Source: Acidobacteriota bacterium (lineage in GTDB: Bacteria > Acidobacteriota > Vicinamibacteria > Vicinamibacterales > UBA2999). From it: a stretch of DNA of 64,000 nucleotides. Below the pieces are notes generated by a model. It did not search any database, had not been told where the DNA came from, and saw only the letters and a program-made list of their open reading frames with translations. Positions 25,230-36,218 of the stretch are shown here, in pieces. The stretch covers positions 62,001-126,000 of the forward strand of contig JAUYQQ010000009.1 of NCBI GenBank assembly GCA_030697165.1, read 5' to 3'. The position numbers were made by a program, and so were the translations under genes. Positions within the stretch are counted from its first letter, which is position 1, and every line of letters begins with the position of its first letter.

Positions 25230-28046
25230 ATGGCCGATTGGAAAGATACGTGCAACCTGCCCCGGACGTCCTTCTCGATGAAGGCCAACCTGCAGACGAC
25301 CGAACCCGAGACCGTGGCCCGCTGGGACGCGATGGACCTGTACGGGCAGATTCGACAGGCGCGCAAGGGGGCCAAGAAGTTCCTGCTGCATGACGGCCCC
25401 CCGTACGCCAACGGCAACATTCACATCGGCCATGCGCTCAACAAGATCCTGAAGGACCTGGTCGTCAAGTCGCACAACATGATGGGCTTCGACGCGCCCT
25501 ACGTCCCGGGCTGGGACTGCCACGGCCTGCCGATCGAGTTGCGCGTCGACCGCGAGCTCGGCCCGAAGAAGCGGCAGATGAGCACGGCGGATTTTCGCCG
25601 CGAATGCCAGGCGTACGCGGCCAAATACCTCGACATCCAGCGCGATGAGTTCAAGCGCCTGGGCGTGATTGGCGAGTGGGGCGAGCCCTACAAGACGATG
25701 AACCACCCCTATCAGGCGGCCATCGTCCGCGCGCTCGGCAAGTTCGTCGAGCAGGACATGGTCTACAAGGGCAAGAAGCCGGTGCACTGGTGCACGCATT
25801 GCCGCACCGCGCTGGCCGAGGCCGAAGTCGAGTACGAGCCGCACACCTCGCCCTCGATCTACGTCGAGTTCCCGATGGTGGATCCCGACGTTTGGAGAGC
25901 GACGGCTTTAGCCGTCGCTGGCTCAGCGGACGCTAAAGCGTTTGCTCTCCAAGCGATCTCCGTCCTCATTTGGACAACGACGCCGTGGACCATTCCCAGC
26001 AACCTGGCGATCGCGTTCCATCCCGAGTTCGAATACGGCCTGTACGACGTCGACGGCAAGGGTGTGATCGTCGCGAAGGACCTGGCGAAGGCTGTTTCAG
26101 AGAAGGTCGGCAAGTCGTTCGACAAGCTGGTCGCCACGTTCCCCGGCAGCGTCATGGAGCGCCTGGTCTTCCGTCACCCGTTGTACGCGCGCGACTCGCT
26201 CGGCGTGCTCGGCGATTACGTCACGCTCGAAGCCGGCACCGGCGCGGTGCACACCGCTCCCGGACACGGCGCGGACGACTATCACACCGGCGTCAAATAC
26301 GGCCTCGAGATCTACGCGCCGCTCGACCCGGGCGGACACTACAACGAGTCGGTTGAGCTCTTTGCCGGTCTCAAGGTGTGGGATGCGAACCCGAAGGTCG
26401 AAGCTGCGCTCAAGGAGCGGGGCCACCTGTGGTCGCGCGAAGACTTCGAGCACTCGTACCCGCACTGCTGGCGCTGCCACAACCCGGTGATCTTCCTCGC
26501 CACCGCCCAGTGGTTCATCGCCATGGACGCGAAGCACCTGCGCGAGCGCGCGCTGAAGGCGATCAACGACACCCGGTGGATCCCGTCGTGGGGGCAGGCC
26601 CGCATCGAGGGCATGATCGCCAACCGCCCCGACTGGTGCATCTCGCGGCAGCGCGTGTGGGGCGTGCCGATCCCGGCGATGGATTGCGTCAAGTGCGGCC
26701 ACGCGGTACTGACCAAGGCCCTGGTCGACAAGGCGGCGGCGGTGTTCGACGTCTACGGCGCCGACGCGTGGTACGAACGGCCCCTCGAGGAATTCGTGCC
26801 CGCGGGCATGACCTGCAGCGAGTGCGGCGGCACGGCCTTCGATCGCGAGAACAACATCCTGGACGTGTGGTTCGACTCGGGCTCCAGCCACGAGGCGGTG
26901 CTGCCGTTCCGCGCCGATCTCCAGTGGCCGGCCGACCTCTACCTCGAGGGCAGCGACCAGCATCGCGGCTGGTTCCACAGCTCGCTGCTGGTCGGCATCG
27001 GCACGCGCGGCCGCGCGCCGTTCAACCAGGTGCTGACGCACGGCTTCGTGATGGACGACCAGGGCCGCAAGATGTCGAAGTCCCTGGGCAACACCGTGGC
27101 GCCACAGGACATCATCAAGCAGAGCGGCTCCGAGGTCCTGCGGTTATGGGCGTCGATGGTCGACTACCGCGAAGACATCCGCGTCGGCAAGGAAGTGCTG
27201 GCGCGCACGGTCGAGGCGTACCGCAAGATCCGCAACGTCATCCGCGTGCTGGTGGCCAACCTCTACGATTTCGATCCCAAGGACGATCGCGTGCCGAACG
27301 CACGCCTGCAGGAGGTCGATCGCTGGGCGCTGGCCAAGTACGCCGACGCGGCCGAACGCATCGTCAAGGCCTACGACGACTACGACTACCCGCAGATCTT
27401 CCAGGTCGCCAGCCAGCTGATCACCGTGGACCTGAGCGCGTTCTACATCGACGTGACCAAGGACCGGATGTACACCCTGGGCGCCAAGTCGGAAGCCCGC
27501 CGCTCGGGACAGACCGCGATGTTCATCATCGTCGACGGTCTGGCGCGGCTGCTGGCGCCGATCCTGTCGGTGACCATGGACGAGTTGTGGCGGATGCTGC
27601 CGGGGGAACGGGAGGCGTCGGTGCACATGGCGCTGTTCCCTGGCGAGCTGGCGCAGTGGAAGGACGCCGCGTTGATCGAACGGTGGGCGGCGCTCGCCGC
27701 GGTGCGCGACCAGGTCAACCTGCAGCTCGAAGAGAAGCGCAAGGACAAGACCATTGGCGCCAACCTGTCGGCACGGGTGATCGTGGAGCAGGACGGCGCA
27801 ACCGCGGCGTTGCTGGAGAGCTACCGAGAGTTTCTGCCGACGCTGTTTGGCGTTTCGGAAGTCGAGCTCAAGCCCCAAGGCCCAAGCCCCAAGCCAGACG
27901 GAGGCCCTCGGGTCGACGTAGCGAAGGCCGAGGGAGCGAAGTGCGACCGCTGCTGGCGCTACGTGCCGGACCTGAGCCAGGACCCCGATCGCGCCGGCCT
28001 TTGCCCACGTTGCGTCGAGGCATTGGCCGAACCGGTGAGCCTCTAA
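25230..28046 (+). CDS. ileS: isoleucyl-tRNA synthetase
   Basis: A 938-residue class I synthetase. HIGH at 65-68 ([12 protein letters not shown]), KMSKS near 613, the editing domain between, and a C-terminal zinc knuckle (CDRCW...CPRC, ~906-930) are all present. Two foreign-looking inserts interrupt it: residues ~221-241 ([20 protein letters not shown]) coded by a palindromic element just before the editing-domain strand [11 protein letters not shown], and a Pro-rich stretch before the zinc knuckle coded by 27892-27934. The ATG at 25230 follows AGGAGG; a TACAAT at 25212-25217 may be its -10. First gene of ileS-lspA-lgt-rluD. Confidence 0.96.
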   Translation: MADWKDTCNLPRTSFSMKANLQTTEPETVARWDAMDLYGQIRQARKGAKKFLLHDGPPYANGNIHIGHALNKILKDLVVKSHNMMGFDAPYVPGWDCHGLPIELRVDRELGPKKRQMSTADFRRECQAYAAKYLDIQRDEFKRLGVIGEWGEPYKTMNHPYQAAIVRALGKFVEQDMVYKGKKPVHWCTHCRTALAEAEVEYEPHTSPSIYVEFPMVDPDVWRATALAVAGSADAKAFALQAISVLIWTTTPWTIPSNLAIAFHPEFEYGLYDVDGKGVIVAKDLAKAVSEKVGKSFDKLVATFPGSVMERLVFRHPLYARDSLGVLGDYVTLEAGTGAVHTAPGHGADDYHTGVKYGLEIYAPLDPGGHYNESVELFAGLKVWDANPKVEAALKERGHLWSREDFEHSYPHCWRCHNPVIFLATAQWFIAMDAKHLRERALKAINDTRWIPSWGQARIEGMIANRPDWCISRQRVWGVPIPAMDCVKCGHAVLTKALVDKAAAVFDVYGADAWYERPLEEFVPAGMTCSECGGTAFDRENNILDVWFDSGSSHEAVLPFRADLQWPADLYLEGSDQHRGWFHSSLLVGIGTRGRAPFNQVLTHGFVMDDQGRKMSKSLGNTVAPQDIIKQSGSEVLRLWASMVDYREDIRVGKEVLARTVEAYRKIRNVIRVLVANLYDFDPKDDRVPNARLQEVDRWALAKYADAAERIVKAYDDYDYPQIFQVASQLITVDLSAFYIDVTKDRMYTLGAKSEARRSGQTAMFIIVDGLARLLAPILSVTMDELWRMLPGEREASVHMALFPGELAQWKDAALIERWAALAAVRDQVNLQLEEKRKDKTIGANLSARVIVEQDGATAALLESYREFLPTLFGVSEVELKPQGPSPKPDGGPRVDVAKAEGAKCDRCWRYVPDLSQDPDRAGLCPRCVEALAEPVSL
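25892..25952. repeat. palindromic element inserted in frame in ileS
   Basis: Ends TTGGAGAGC (25892-25900) and GCTCTCCAA (25944-25952) are perfect inverted repeats. Inside, gcgacggctttagccgtcgc (25899-25918) is a 9-bp-stem hairpin, and gacgctaaagcg continues the pattern. It lengthens the protein by about 20 residues without a frameshift. Confidence 0.9.
27905..27934. repeat. second palindromic repeat in ileS
   Basis: CCCTCGG at 27905-27911 and CCGAGGG at 27928-27934 flank gtcgacgtagcgaagg. Together with the preceding caaggcccaagccccaagcc words it codes the spacer between the anticodon-binding region and the zinc knuckle. Confidence 0.65.
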
Positions 28047-28047
28047 C

Positions 28048-28542
28048 GTGCTGGCGTCACGAAAGCTGGAAATTTATATCACCATGGTCGTGGTGGTCCT
28101 TGATCAGATCACCAAGGCGCTCGTCCGCCCGGCGCTGGCGCTGCATGAAAGCGTGGTGGTCATTCCGGGCTACGTCGACTTCACGCGCGTGCACAACACC
28201 GGCGCCGCCTTCGGCATGCTGAACGCGGCGGATTTCCCGTTCAAGGCCGTGGTGCTGTCGCTGGTCGCCCTGATCGCCTTGGGCGGGGTCGCATGGTACG
28301 CTGCTACCGTACCGCTTGCCGATCGGCTGGCTCGCATCGGCATTGCCGGCGTGCTGGGGGGGGCCATCGGCAACCTGATCGACCGCGCGAAAGACGGCTA
28401 CGTGCTCGACTTCGTGGACGCCTATTGGAACGGCTGGCACTTCTGGGCCTTTAACGTCGCCGACGCGGCCATCACCATCGGCGTGATTTTCATGATTCTC
28501 GACATTCTTGGAGTAGGCAGACGTGCATCCAATCCTGTTTAG
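28048..28542 (+). CDS. lspA: lipoprotein signal peptidase
   Basis: A 164-residue inner-membrane aspartyl peptidase with four hydrophobic segments. The catalytic aspartates are D112 in GNLIDRAKDGYV and D139 in FNVADAAITIG; VHNTGAAFGML is the conserved periplasmic box. It cleaves prolipoproteins after Lgt modification. GTG start one base after the ileS stop; its 3' end overlaps lgt by 20 bp. Confidence 0.95.
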   Translation: MLASRKLEIYITMVVVVLDQITKALVRPALALHESVVVIPGYVDFTRVHNTGAAFGMLNAADFPFKAVVLSLVALIALGGVAWYAATVPLADRLARIGIAGVLGGAIGNLIDRAKDGYVLDFVDAYWNGWHFWAFNVADAAITIGVIFMILDILGVGRRASNPV

Positions 28543-29353
28543 CGCCGGAGCGATCACCATCTACTCGTACGGCGTGCTGCTGGCCGCCGCCTACCTCGCC
28601 GGCTTGTGGTTGGCCGTCAGGCGGGCGAAGGCCGCCGGCTATGACGGCAACCGGATCATGGATCTGGGCATCTGGGTGATCATCGCCGCCCTGGTTGGCG
28701 CCAAGCTGTTGCTGTTCGTCGTCGATTTCGAGCACTTCACCAGCAGCTGGGACGAGTTCACGACGCTGCTACGCTCGGGCGGCGTGTTTTACGGCGGCCT
28801 GATTGCCGCCATTCTCGTCTGCATCTACCTGCTGCGGAAGCACCGGCTGCCGCTGTGGACCTCGGGCGACCTGTTCGCCCCAGGCATTGCGCTCGGCTAC
28901 ATGGTCGGCCGGCTCGGCTGCCTGGCGGCCGGCTGCTGCTACGGCAAGCCGACCGAGGTGGCCTGGGCCATCACGTTCACCGACCCGGCCGCCAACTTCA
29001 ACGTCGGCACGCCGCTCAACGTCGCGCTGCACCCGACCCAGCTGTACGAATCGGCGGCCGGCCTGGTGATCCTGGTCGCGCTGCTGGCGCTCGAGAAGCG
29101 GCCGGGGTCGTTCCCGGGGCGCACGTTCTGGAGCTTCGCGTTCCTGTACTCGGTACTGCGCTTCATCATCGAGTTCTTCCGCGGCGACGACCGCGGCCTG
29201 GTCCTCGACATGCTGTCCACGTCGCAGTTCATCTCGGTGGTGCTCGGACCGCTTAGCCTGGTGATGCTGTGGTACCTGAGCCGGGCCAATCGCCCGGCGG
29301 CGCCGGTGGCGGCCGACACGTCCCACGGCCCACGCAAGCCCCGGTTCACATGA
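28523..29353 (+). CDS. lgt: prolipoprotein diacylglyceryl transferase
   Basis: A 276-residue polytopic membrane enzyme. Family marks: YSYGVLLAAAYLAG, GGVFYGGLIAA, MVGRLGCLAAGCCYGKPT, HPTQLYES and RFIIEFFRGDDRG. It transfers diacylglycerol from phosphatidylglycerol to the lipobox cysteine. The GTG start lies 9 bp after a GGAG site. Pairing with lspA forms a lipoprotein maturation block. Confidence 0.95.
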   Translation: MHPILFSAGAITIYSYGVLLAAAYLAGLWLAVRRAKAAGYDGNRIMDLGIWVIIAALVGAKLLLFVVDFEHFTSSWDEFTTLLRSGGVFYGGLIAAILVCIYLLRKHRLPLWTSGDLFAPGIALGYMVGRLGCLAAGCCYGKPTEVAWAITFTDPAANFNVGTPLNVALHPTQLYESAAGLVILVALLALEKRPGSFPGRTFWSFAFLYSVLRFIIEFFRGDDRGLVLDMLSTSQFISVVLGPLSLVMLWYLSRANRPAAPVAADTSHGPRKPRFT

Positions 29354-30486
29354 GCCAGGGCAAGGGTCCAGGCACGCGGGACCGCAATAAACCTCGCAGG
29401 ACGGGCGCCGACAAGAAGGCCGCCGCCGTAGCCGCGCGGGCGGTCAAGACCGCCGCGGCGCCGGCGACCCGGCAAATGACGTTCACGGCCGAGGAAGACA
29501 ATCGCGGTGACCGCCTCGATCGCTTTCTCGCCGGCGAAATCCCGGATTACTCGCGTTCTCAGATCCAGCGGCTGATCGAGAGCGGCCACGTCACGCATTC
29601 CCGCTACGCTGCCGCGAAGCCAAACTCCGATATCCGCGAGGGAGACGTGCTCACGGTGGCGCTGCCCGAGCCGACGCCGGCGGCGGCGCAGGCGGAAGAT
29701 CTCCCCATCGAGATCCTCTATGACGATGTGGACATCGTCGTGGTGAACAAGCCGGCCGGCATGGTGGTGCATCCCGCGGCGGGGAATCCCTCGGGCACGC
29801 TGGTCAACGCCCTGCTCCACCACGTGAAAGACCTTAGCGGCATCGGCGGCGAGATTCGCCCGGGCATAGTCCATCGCCTCGACAAGGGCACGTCGGGCGT
29901 GATGGTGGTCGCGAAAAATGACGACGCGCACCGCGAGTTGACGCGGCAGTTCCACGATCGCGAGGTCGAGAAGGAATACGTGGCGCTGGCGTGGGGCCTG
30001 GTGCAGCAGCGCAAGCGCATCAACGCCCGCATTGGCCGCGACCCCAAGAACCGCATCAAGATGTCAACCCGGGCGAGCCGATCGCGCGAGGCCATTACCC
30101 GGGTCACGTGGTCTCGCGATCTGCAGGGCGTCACGCTGTTGCGGGTCGCCATTCACACCGGCCGCACCCACCAGATTCGCGTCCACCTGAGCGCCATCGG
30201 CCACCCCATCGTCGGCGACTCGCTCTATGGCGGCGTGCATCGCCGCGTGCCGCATCCGCTGAAGGCCGTAACCCGGCTGGCACGGCCGTTCCTGCATGCC
30301 GAGCGGCTGGTGATCACGCATCCGCGGACCAAAGAGCGCATGGAGTTCACCGCGCCGATCCCAGACGACCTCGAGGCGATTGCCTACGAGCTGGCGCCGC
30401 CGGAGATCCGCGAGACGGTGTTCGCGCGGGTCTCGATCGCGGAAGAGACACACCACGATCTGGACGAAGACGAAGACGACGACTAG
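29350..30486 (+). CDS. RluD-type 23S rRNA pseudouridine synthase
   Basis: A 378-residue protein. A basic, disordered N-terminus (~1-45) precedes an S4 RNA-binding domain (~50-100) and the RluA-family catalytic domain with D178 in GIVHRLDKGTSG and the later RTHQIRVHL. The C-terminus is acidic (HHDLDEDEDDD). RluD makes the pseudouridines in helix 69. The ATG overlaps the lgt stop as ATGA; an upstream frame inside lgt is not used. Last gene of the ileS operon. Confidence 0.92.
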   Translation: MSQGKGPGTRDRNKPRRTGADKKAAAVAARAVKTAAAPATRQMTFTAEEDNRGDRLDRFLAGEIPDYSRSQIQRLIESGHVTHSRYAAAKPNSDIREGDVLTVALPEPTPAAAQAEDLPIEILYDDVDIVVVNKPAGMVVHPAAGNPSGTLVNALLHHVKDLSGIGGEIRPGIVHRLDKGTSGVMVVAKNDDAHRELTRQFHDREVEKEYVALAWGLVQQRKRINARIGRDPKNRIKMSTRASRSREAITRVTWSRDLQGVTLLRVAIHTGRTHQIRVHLSAIGHPIVGDSLYGGVHRRVPHPLKAVTRLARPFLHAERLVITHPRTKERMEFTAPIPDDLEAIAYELAPPEIRETVFARVSIAEETHHDLDEDEDDD

Positions 30487-30490
30487 ACGA

Positions 30491-31705
30491 TCAGATGTGG
30501 TGTCCGGCTTTAGCCGGACCTTGCGGCCTGAAGCCGATCACCAATAGCAGGGCGGCCGCAAAGGCCAGTGCGGCCGGTCCCAGGAACAGCCGCGTGAAGT
30601 CCACGGAGCCGTCGGCCAACCGGAAGACGTCGCCCAGCCACCCCCACAACAAGCTGCCCGCGAACGGTCCCACGCCGAGGATCACCAGGTTGAACAGGCC
30701 CTGCGCGCTGGCGCGCGCGTCTCGGGGGCAACGCTCGTCCACGAAGATGTAGACCGCCGCGAAGAAGAACGCGTAGCACATGCCATGGACGACGTTGATG
30801 GCGACCATGAGCCACAGCGGATCGCCGATGGCGAACACGAGGAAGCGCGCCGCATGGGCCAGCACGCCAAGCGTCATGGTCCACTTCCACCCGAGGCGTG
30901 CCAGCGCCCAGCCGAGGATCGCCATCGAGGCAATCTCGGCGATCTGGCCCACGCTCATCGCCGGCATGATCCAGTTCTCGGCGAGACCCGCCTGCTGCAG
31001 GAACGGGCTGGTCCATTGGAAGTACGCCTGGTGCACGAGCGCGTCCATCAGCGTCGCCACGAACAACACCGCCATCGCCGGGTCGCGCAGGAGCTTCAGC
31101 GCCTCGATCGGCGCGCTGGCGGCGCCTTCGCGGCGGGCCGGCGGCGTGTGCGGCAGCAGCAACGAGAACGCGGCGAGCGCGATCGACGCCAGCCCGGCGA
31201 CGGTGAAGATGCTGGCGAGGGCGGCGTGCAGATCGGGCCCGGTCTTGCCGGCCAGAATGAACACGAACGGCCAGCTGGCGGCAATCCAGCCGATGGTCCC
31301 CCACAGCCGCACCTTCCCGAAGTCGCGCTGGGCGTCCTTGATGTGATGGAAGCAAATCGCGTTCGTCAGCGACATGGTCGGCATGTAGGCCAACTGGTAG
31401 ATCAGCATGACGATGAAGAACGACCAGAAGTCGCGCTGGTAGGCGAGCGCGAACATCGCCGTGCCGCCGACCAGGTGCAGCACGGCCAGCAGCTTCTCGG
31501 TCGACAGCAGGCGGTCGGCGATCTGGCCGCCAAAGTAGAGGCCGGCTAAACAGGCGATGGCCTGGGTGGCGAAAATCCAGCCGATCTGCCCGCCGGTAAA
31601 TCCGAGCACGTCGCCCAGGTACAGCGCCAGCAGGGGAAGCCAGGAGCCCCAGATCAGGTACTCCAGGAACATCATCACGGCGAGGCGGGTCGAGGAGGCA
31701 GGCAT
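30491..31705 (-). CDS. MFS transporter (nucleoside/sugar:H+ symporter-like)
   Basis: A 404-residue protein with about 12 hydrophobic helices. The N-terminus MPASSTRLAVMMFLEYLIWGSWLPLL and the GQIGWIFATQAIACLAGLYFGGQIADR loop match the NupG/xapB-like MFS group. The last residues (GPAKAGHHI) are coded by a palindromic repeat at 30502-30519. It diverges from the Gfo/Idh gene at 31760 by 54 bp and probably imports a substrate of that locus. Confidence 0.87.
   Translation of the reverse strand: MPASSTRLAVMMFLEYLIWGSWLPLLALYLGDVLGFTGGQIGWIFATQAIACLAGLYFGGQIADRLLSTEKLLAVLHLVGGTAMFALAYQRDFWSFFIVMLIYQLAYMPTMSLTNAICFHHIKDAQRDFGKVRLWGTIGWIAASWPFVFILAGKTGPDLHAALASIFTVAGLASIALAAFSLLLPHTPPARREGAASAPIEALKLLRDPAMAVLFVATLMDALVHQAYFQWTSPFLQQAGLAENWIMPAMSVGQIAEIASMAILGWALARLGWKWTMTLGVLAHAARFLVFAIGDPLWLMVAINVVHGMCYAFFFAAVYIFVDERCPRDARASAQGLFNLVILGVGPFAGSLLWGWLGDVFRLADGSVDFTRLFLGPAALAFAAALLLVIGFRPQGPAKAGHHI
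30502..30519. repeat. perfect palindrome GTCCGGCT-TT-AGCCGGAC
   Basis: An 18-bp palindrome overlapping the end of the MFS gene. A sister copy with GA instead of TT in the centre lies at 54446-54463. This family gives the frequent ...PAKAGH C-termini. Confidence 0.85.
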
Positions 31706-31759
31706 GACTAGGCTGCACTATAGTGTGACCCGCGGAAAGAGAACAGCGAGGAGCGTCAG

Positions 31760-32986
31760 ATGGCGGGCAGGCTGGGGGTTGGGTTCATCGGCAGCGGGTT
31801 CATGACCCGCTTTCACATCCGGTCGTGGGAGGCGGTGCGCGACGCCGACATTCGCGGCATCTACAGCCCGACCCGGGCTAACGCCGAAGACGCCGCGGCG
31901 CTGGCCCGCTCGCTGAGGGTCGGCGACGCCCGCGCGTTCGACTCGATCGAGGCGATGGTGGCCGACGAGTCGATCGATGCCATTTGGCTATGCGGCCCCA
32001 ACTTCGCGCGCGTCGAGAACATGGAACGCATCGTCGCCGCAATCAAGAACGGCGCGAAGCTCAAGGCGGTGGCGTGCGAAAAGCCGCTCGGCCGCAACGC
32101 CGCCGAGGCCAGGCGCATGGTCGAACTGGTGGAGGAGGCCGGCCTGCTGCACGGCTACCTCGAGAACCAGTTGTTCGCCCCCAGCCTCGAGCGCGGCAAG
32201 CAGATCATCTGGGAGCGCGGCGCTGCCACCGCCGGGCGGCCGTACCTGGCCCGCGCTGCCGAAGAGCACAGCGGCCCGCACATGCCGTGGTTCTGGCAGG
32301 GCGACCTGCAGGGCGGCGGCGTGTTGAACGACATGATGTGCCACAGCCTGGAGGTGGGACGCTACCTGCTGACCAAGCCCGGCGCCCCGCGCGACAGCAT
32401 TACCCCGGTGAAGATCTCGGCGCAGATCGCGTCGCTCAAGTGGTCGCGGCCCGAGTACGCGTCGCTGCTCAGCAGCACCATGACCAGCCAGGTGGATTAC
32501 GCGCGCACGCCCGCCGAGGACTTCGCCCGCGCCAGCGTGACCTACGTGGACGAGGCCGGCACGCCGCTGATCGTCGAAGCCACCACGTCGTGGAGCTACG
32601 TGGGCGCGGGCTTGAAGCTGTCGATGGAGCTGCTGGGCCCGGAGTACTCGATGTCGGTGAATACCCTCGACGGCGGCACCAAGCTGTTCTTCTCGCGCCG
32701 GCTGCGCGAGCAGCAGGCCGGCGAAGACCTGGTCGAGAAGCAAAACGCCGAGCAGGGCCTGATGCCGATCGTCGGCAACGAGGCCGCCGAGTACGGCTAC
32801 GAGAACGAGAACCGCGCGTTCACCCGCTGGTTCCTCGACGGCGTGCAGCCCGAGCTTGGCTTTCACGCCGGCTGCGAGGTGAGCGAGCTGCTGATGACGT
32901 GCTACATGAGCGCGGAAGAGGAACGGGTGATTGCGTGGAAACCACAAAACCTGCAGTCGTACATCCCGGTGCCGGCCAGGCGCTGA
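31760..32986 (+). CDS. Gfo/Idh/MocA-family oxidoreductase
   Basis: A 408-residue NAD(P)-dependent dehydrogenase. The Rossmann start LGVGFIGSGFMTRFHI and the catalytic EKP triad (VACEKPLGRNAAEA) are clear; the C-terminal domain is the usual beta-sheet substrate domain. It lacks a signal peptide, so it is cytoplasmic. Likely oxidises or reduces a sugar or sugar acid. Divergent from the MFS gene, and its 3' end overlaps the isomerase gene by 52 bp. Confidence 0.88.
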   Translation: MAGRLGVGFIGSGFMTRFHIRSWEAVRDADIRGIYSPTRANAEDAAALARSLRVGDARAFDSIEAMVADESIDAIWLCGPNFARVENMERIVAAIKNGAKLKAVACEKPLGRNAAEARRMVELVEEAGLLHGYLENQLFAPSLERGKQIIWERGAATAGRPYLARAAEEHSGPHMPWFWQGDLQGGGVLNDMMCHSLEVGRYLLTKPGAPRDSITPVKISAQIASLKWSRPEYASLLSSTMTSQVDYARTPAEDFARASVTYVDEAGTPLIVEATTSWSYVGAGLKLSMELLGPEYSMSVNTLDGGTKLFFSRRLREQQAGEDLVEKQNAEQGLMPIVGNEAAEYGYENENRAFTRWFLDGVQPELGFHAGCEVSELLMTCYMSAEEERVIAWKPQNLQSYIPVPARR

Positions 32987-33810
32987 CCCGGCGCGCCTTT
33001 GGGCTGGCGGCGGCCGGCGGCCTGCTGGTGGCCTGCCGCGGCTCGCGCCCCGTGACGATCGGCGTGCAGAGCTACAGCTTTCGCGACCGATCCCTCGAGG
33101 ATGCGATTGCCGGCATGCAGAAGCTGGGACTCACCAGTTGCGAGTTATGGCAGGGGCACCTGGAGCCGCGCCGCATTACCCGCGACGAGATGCGGCAATG
33201 GCGCGAAACGGTGGAGATCGACTTCTTTCACCGCGTGCGCGAACAACTGGCCAAGGCGTCGATCACCCTGTCGGCCTACAACATCAGCTTCCGCGATGAC
33301 TTCTCAGACGCCGAGATCGAGCGCGGCTTCGAGATGGCGCGGGCCCTCGGCGCGCCCTCGATCACCTCGTCCTCGAACGTCGCCACGGTGGCGCGGATCG
33401 CCCCGGCTGCCACGCGCCAGCAGATGCTGGTGGCGGTGCACAACCACTCGCGCATCGACGACAACGAGTTCGCGACGGTGGCCAGCCTGACCGGGGCGCT
33501 CGCACAGGGTCCGTTCATCGCCGTCAACCTCGACATTGGCCACTTCACCGCCGCCAACGAAGACGCGGTCGCGTTCCTGTCGGCGCACCACGAGCGCATC
33601 ACCACGCTCCACCTCAAGGACCGCAAGCGCGACCAGGGCCCAAACGTCGAGTTCGGCGCGGGCGACACGCCGATCGTGCCGGTGTTGAAGCTCCTGCAGG
33701 AGCAGGACTGGCCGATTCCGGCCAACATCGAATACGAGTACAAGGGCGGCGATTCGATCGAGGAGGTCGGCAAGTGCCTCGCCTATTGCCGGCGGGCGCT
33801 CGGCGTATAA
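32935..33810 (+). CDS. sugar phosphate isomerase/epimerase-like TIM barrel, Tat/lipoprotein signal
   Basis: A 291-residue protein. Residues ~17-36 (ALTRRAFGLAAAGGLLVAC) combine a twin-arginine motif and a lipobox cysteine. The rest is a xylose-isomerase-like barrel: VTIGVQSYSFRDRSLE, EFATVASLTG, NLDIGHFTAANEDA, LHLKDRKRDQGPN and IEYEYKGG supply the metal ligands E/D/H. The GTG start at 32935 follows GAAGAGGAACG and overlaps the previous gene. Members isomerise or epimerise keto-sugars; recent studies link such enzymes to 3-keto-sugar cleavage. Substrate is inference. Confidence 0.82.
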   Translation: METTKPAVVHPGAGQALTRRAFGLAAAGGLLVACRGSRPVTIGVQSYSFRDRSLEDAIAGMQKLGLTSCELWQGHLEPRRITRDEMRQWRETVEIDFFHRVREQLAKASITLSAYNISFRDDFSDAEIERGFEMARALGAPSITSSSNVATVARIAPAATRQQMLVAVHNHSRIDDNEFATVASLTGALAQGPFIAVNLDIGHFTAANEDAVAFLSAHHERITTLHLKDRKRDQGPNVEFGAGDTPIVPVLKLLQEQDWPIPANIEYEYKGGDSIEEVGKCLAYCRRALGV

Positions 33811-33817
33811 TCCGCGA

Positions 33818-34504
33818 ATGCTGCGAACAATCCTGGCGGTTGGCGTGGTCCTGGTGTCGAGCGTGAGCGCGCAATCGCCCGCGTCTTTGACAGCGGCTGA
33901 GAAGGCCGAGGGCTGGAAGCTGATGTTTGACGGCACGTCGCTCGCCGGGTGGCGCGGCTACAAGACCGAGACGGTGCCGTCCGGCTGGACCGCGGCCGAC
34001 GGTGTGCTGACGCGCACCGGCGCCGGCGGCGACCTGATGACCGTCGCGCAGTACGGCGACTTCGAGATGCGCTTCGAGTGGAAGGTGCCGGAAAAGGGCA
34101 ACAGCGGCATCATCTACCGCATCGCCACCACCGAGCCATATCCCTGGCACACCGGGCCCGAGTATCAGATCCTGCACAACCAGGGCCACGCCGACGGGAA
34201 GAACCCCATCACCTCGGCCGGCTCCAACTACGCCGTCAACCCTCCCGTGAAGGACGTGACCAAGCCGGTCGGTGAATGGAACGAGGGGCGTTTGCTCGTT
34301 CGCGGCAATCACGTCGAACATTGGCTGAACGGCGTGAAGGTGGTCGAGTACGAGATCGGCAGCGCCGACTGGGAAGCCCGCGTTAAGGCGAGCAAGTTCG
34401 GCAAGATCCCGCCGTACGGCCGCACCAAGGTCGGCTACATCGCTCTTCAGGATCACGGCGACGCGGTCTCCTACCGCAACCTGAAAATCAAGGCGCTTCC
34501 CTAA
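33818..34504 (+). CDS. DUF1080 protein (3-keto-disaccharide hydrolase-like)
   Basis: A 228-residue exported protein with signal peptide LRTILAVGVVLVSSVSA. The domain is a concanavalin-like sandwich of the DUF1080 family: WKLMFDGTSLAGWRGY, FEMRFEWKVPEKGNSGIIYR, GPEYQILHNQGHAD, GEWNEGRLLVRGNHVEHWLNGVKV (quoted in pieces). Family members hydrolyse 3-keto-glycosides made by glucoside 3-dehydrogenases. It follows the isomerase by 7 bp and so probably acts in the same pathway. Confidence 0.85.
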   Translation: MLRTILAVGVVLVSSVSAQSPASLTAAEKAEGWKLMFDGTSLAGWRGYKTETVPSGWTAADGVLTRTGAGGDLMTVAQYGDFEMRFEWKVPEKGNSGIIYRIATTEPYPWHTGPEYQILHNQGHADGKNPITSAGSNYAVNPPVKDVTKPVGEWNEGRLLVRGNHVEHWLNGVKVVEYEIGSADWEARVKASKFGKIPPYGRTKVGYIALQDHGDAVSYRNLKIKALP

Positions 34505-34538
34505 CTACCAACTATCAACTTTCAAGTTTCAACTCTGG

Positions 34539-36053
<1,515 letters not shown>

Positions 36054-36218
36054 GGGGTCCCTTTCGCTTGCCGATCGAGCAGAAGGTAGCTCAAATGCGT
36101 CACACGGAAACACCGAATCACGGGAACACGGACCACTTCTTGGAAGAATGTTTTCCGGTTTCCGTGTTTCGGTGATTCCGTGCGGTGCATTCTACAGGCT
36201 ACAATCGCCGCCACCATC

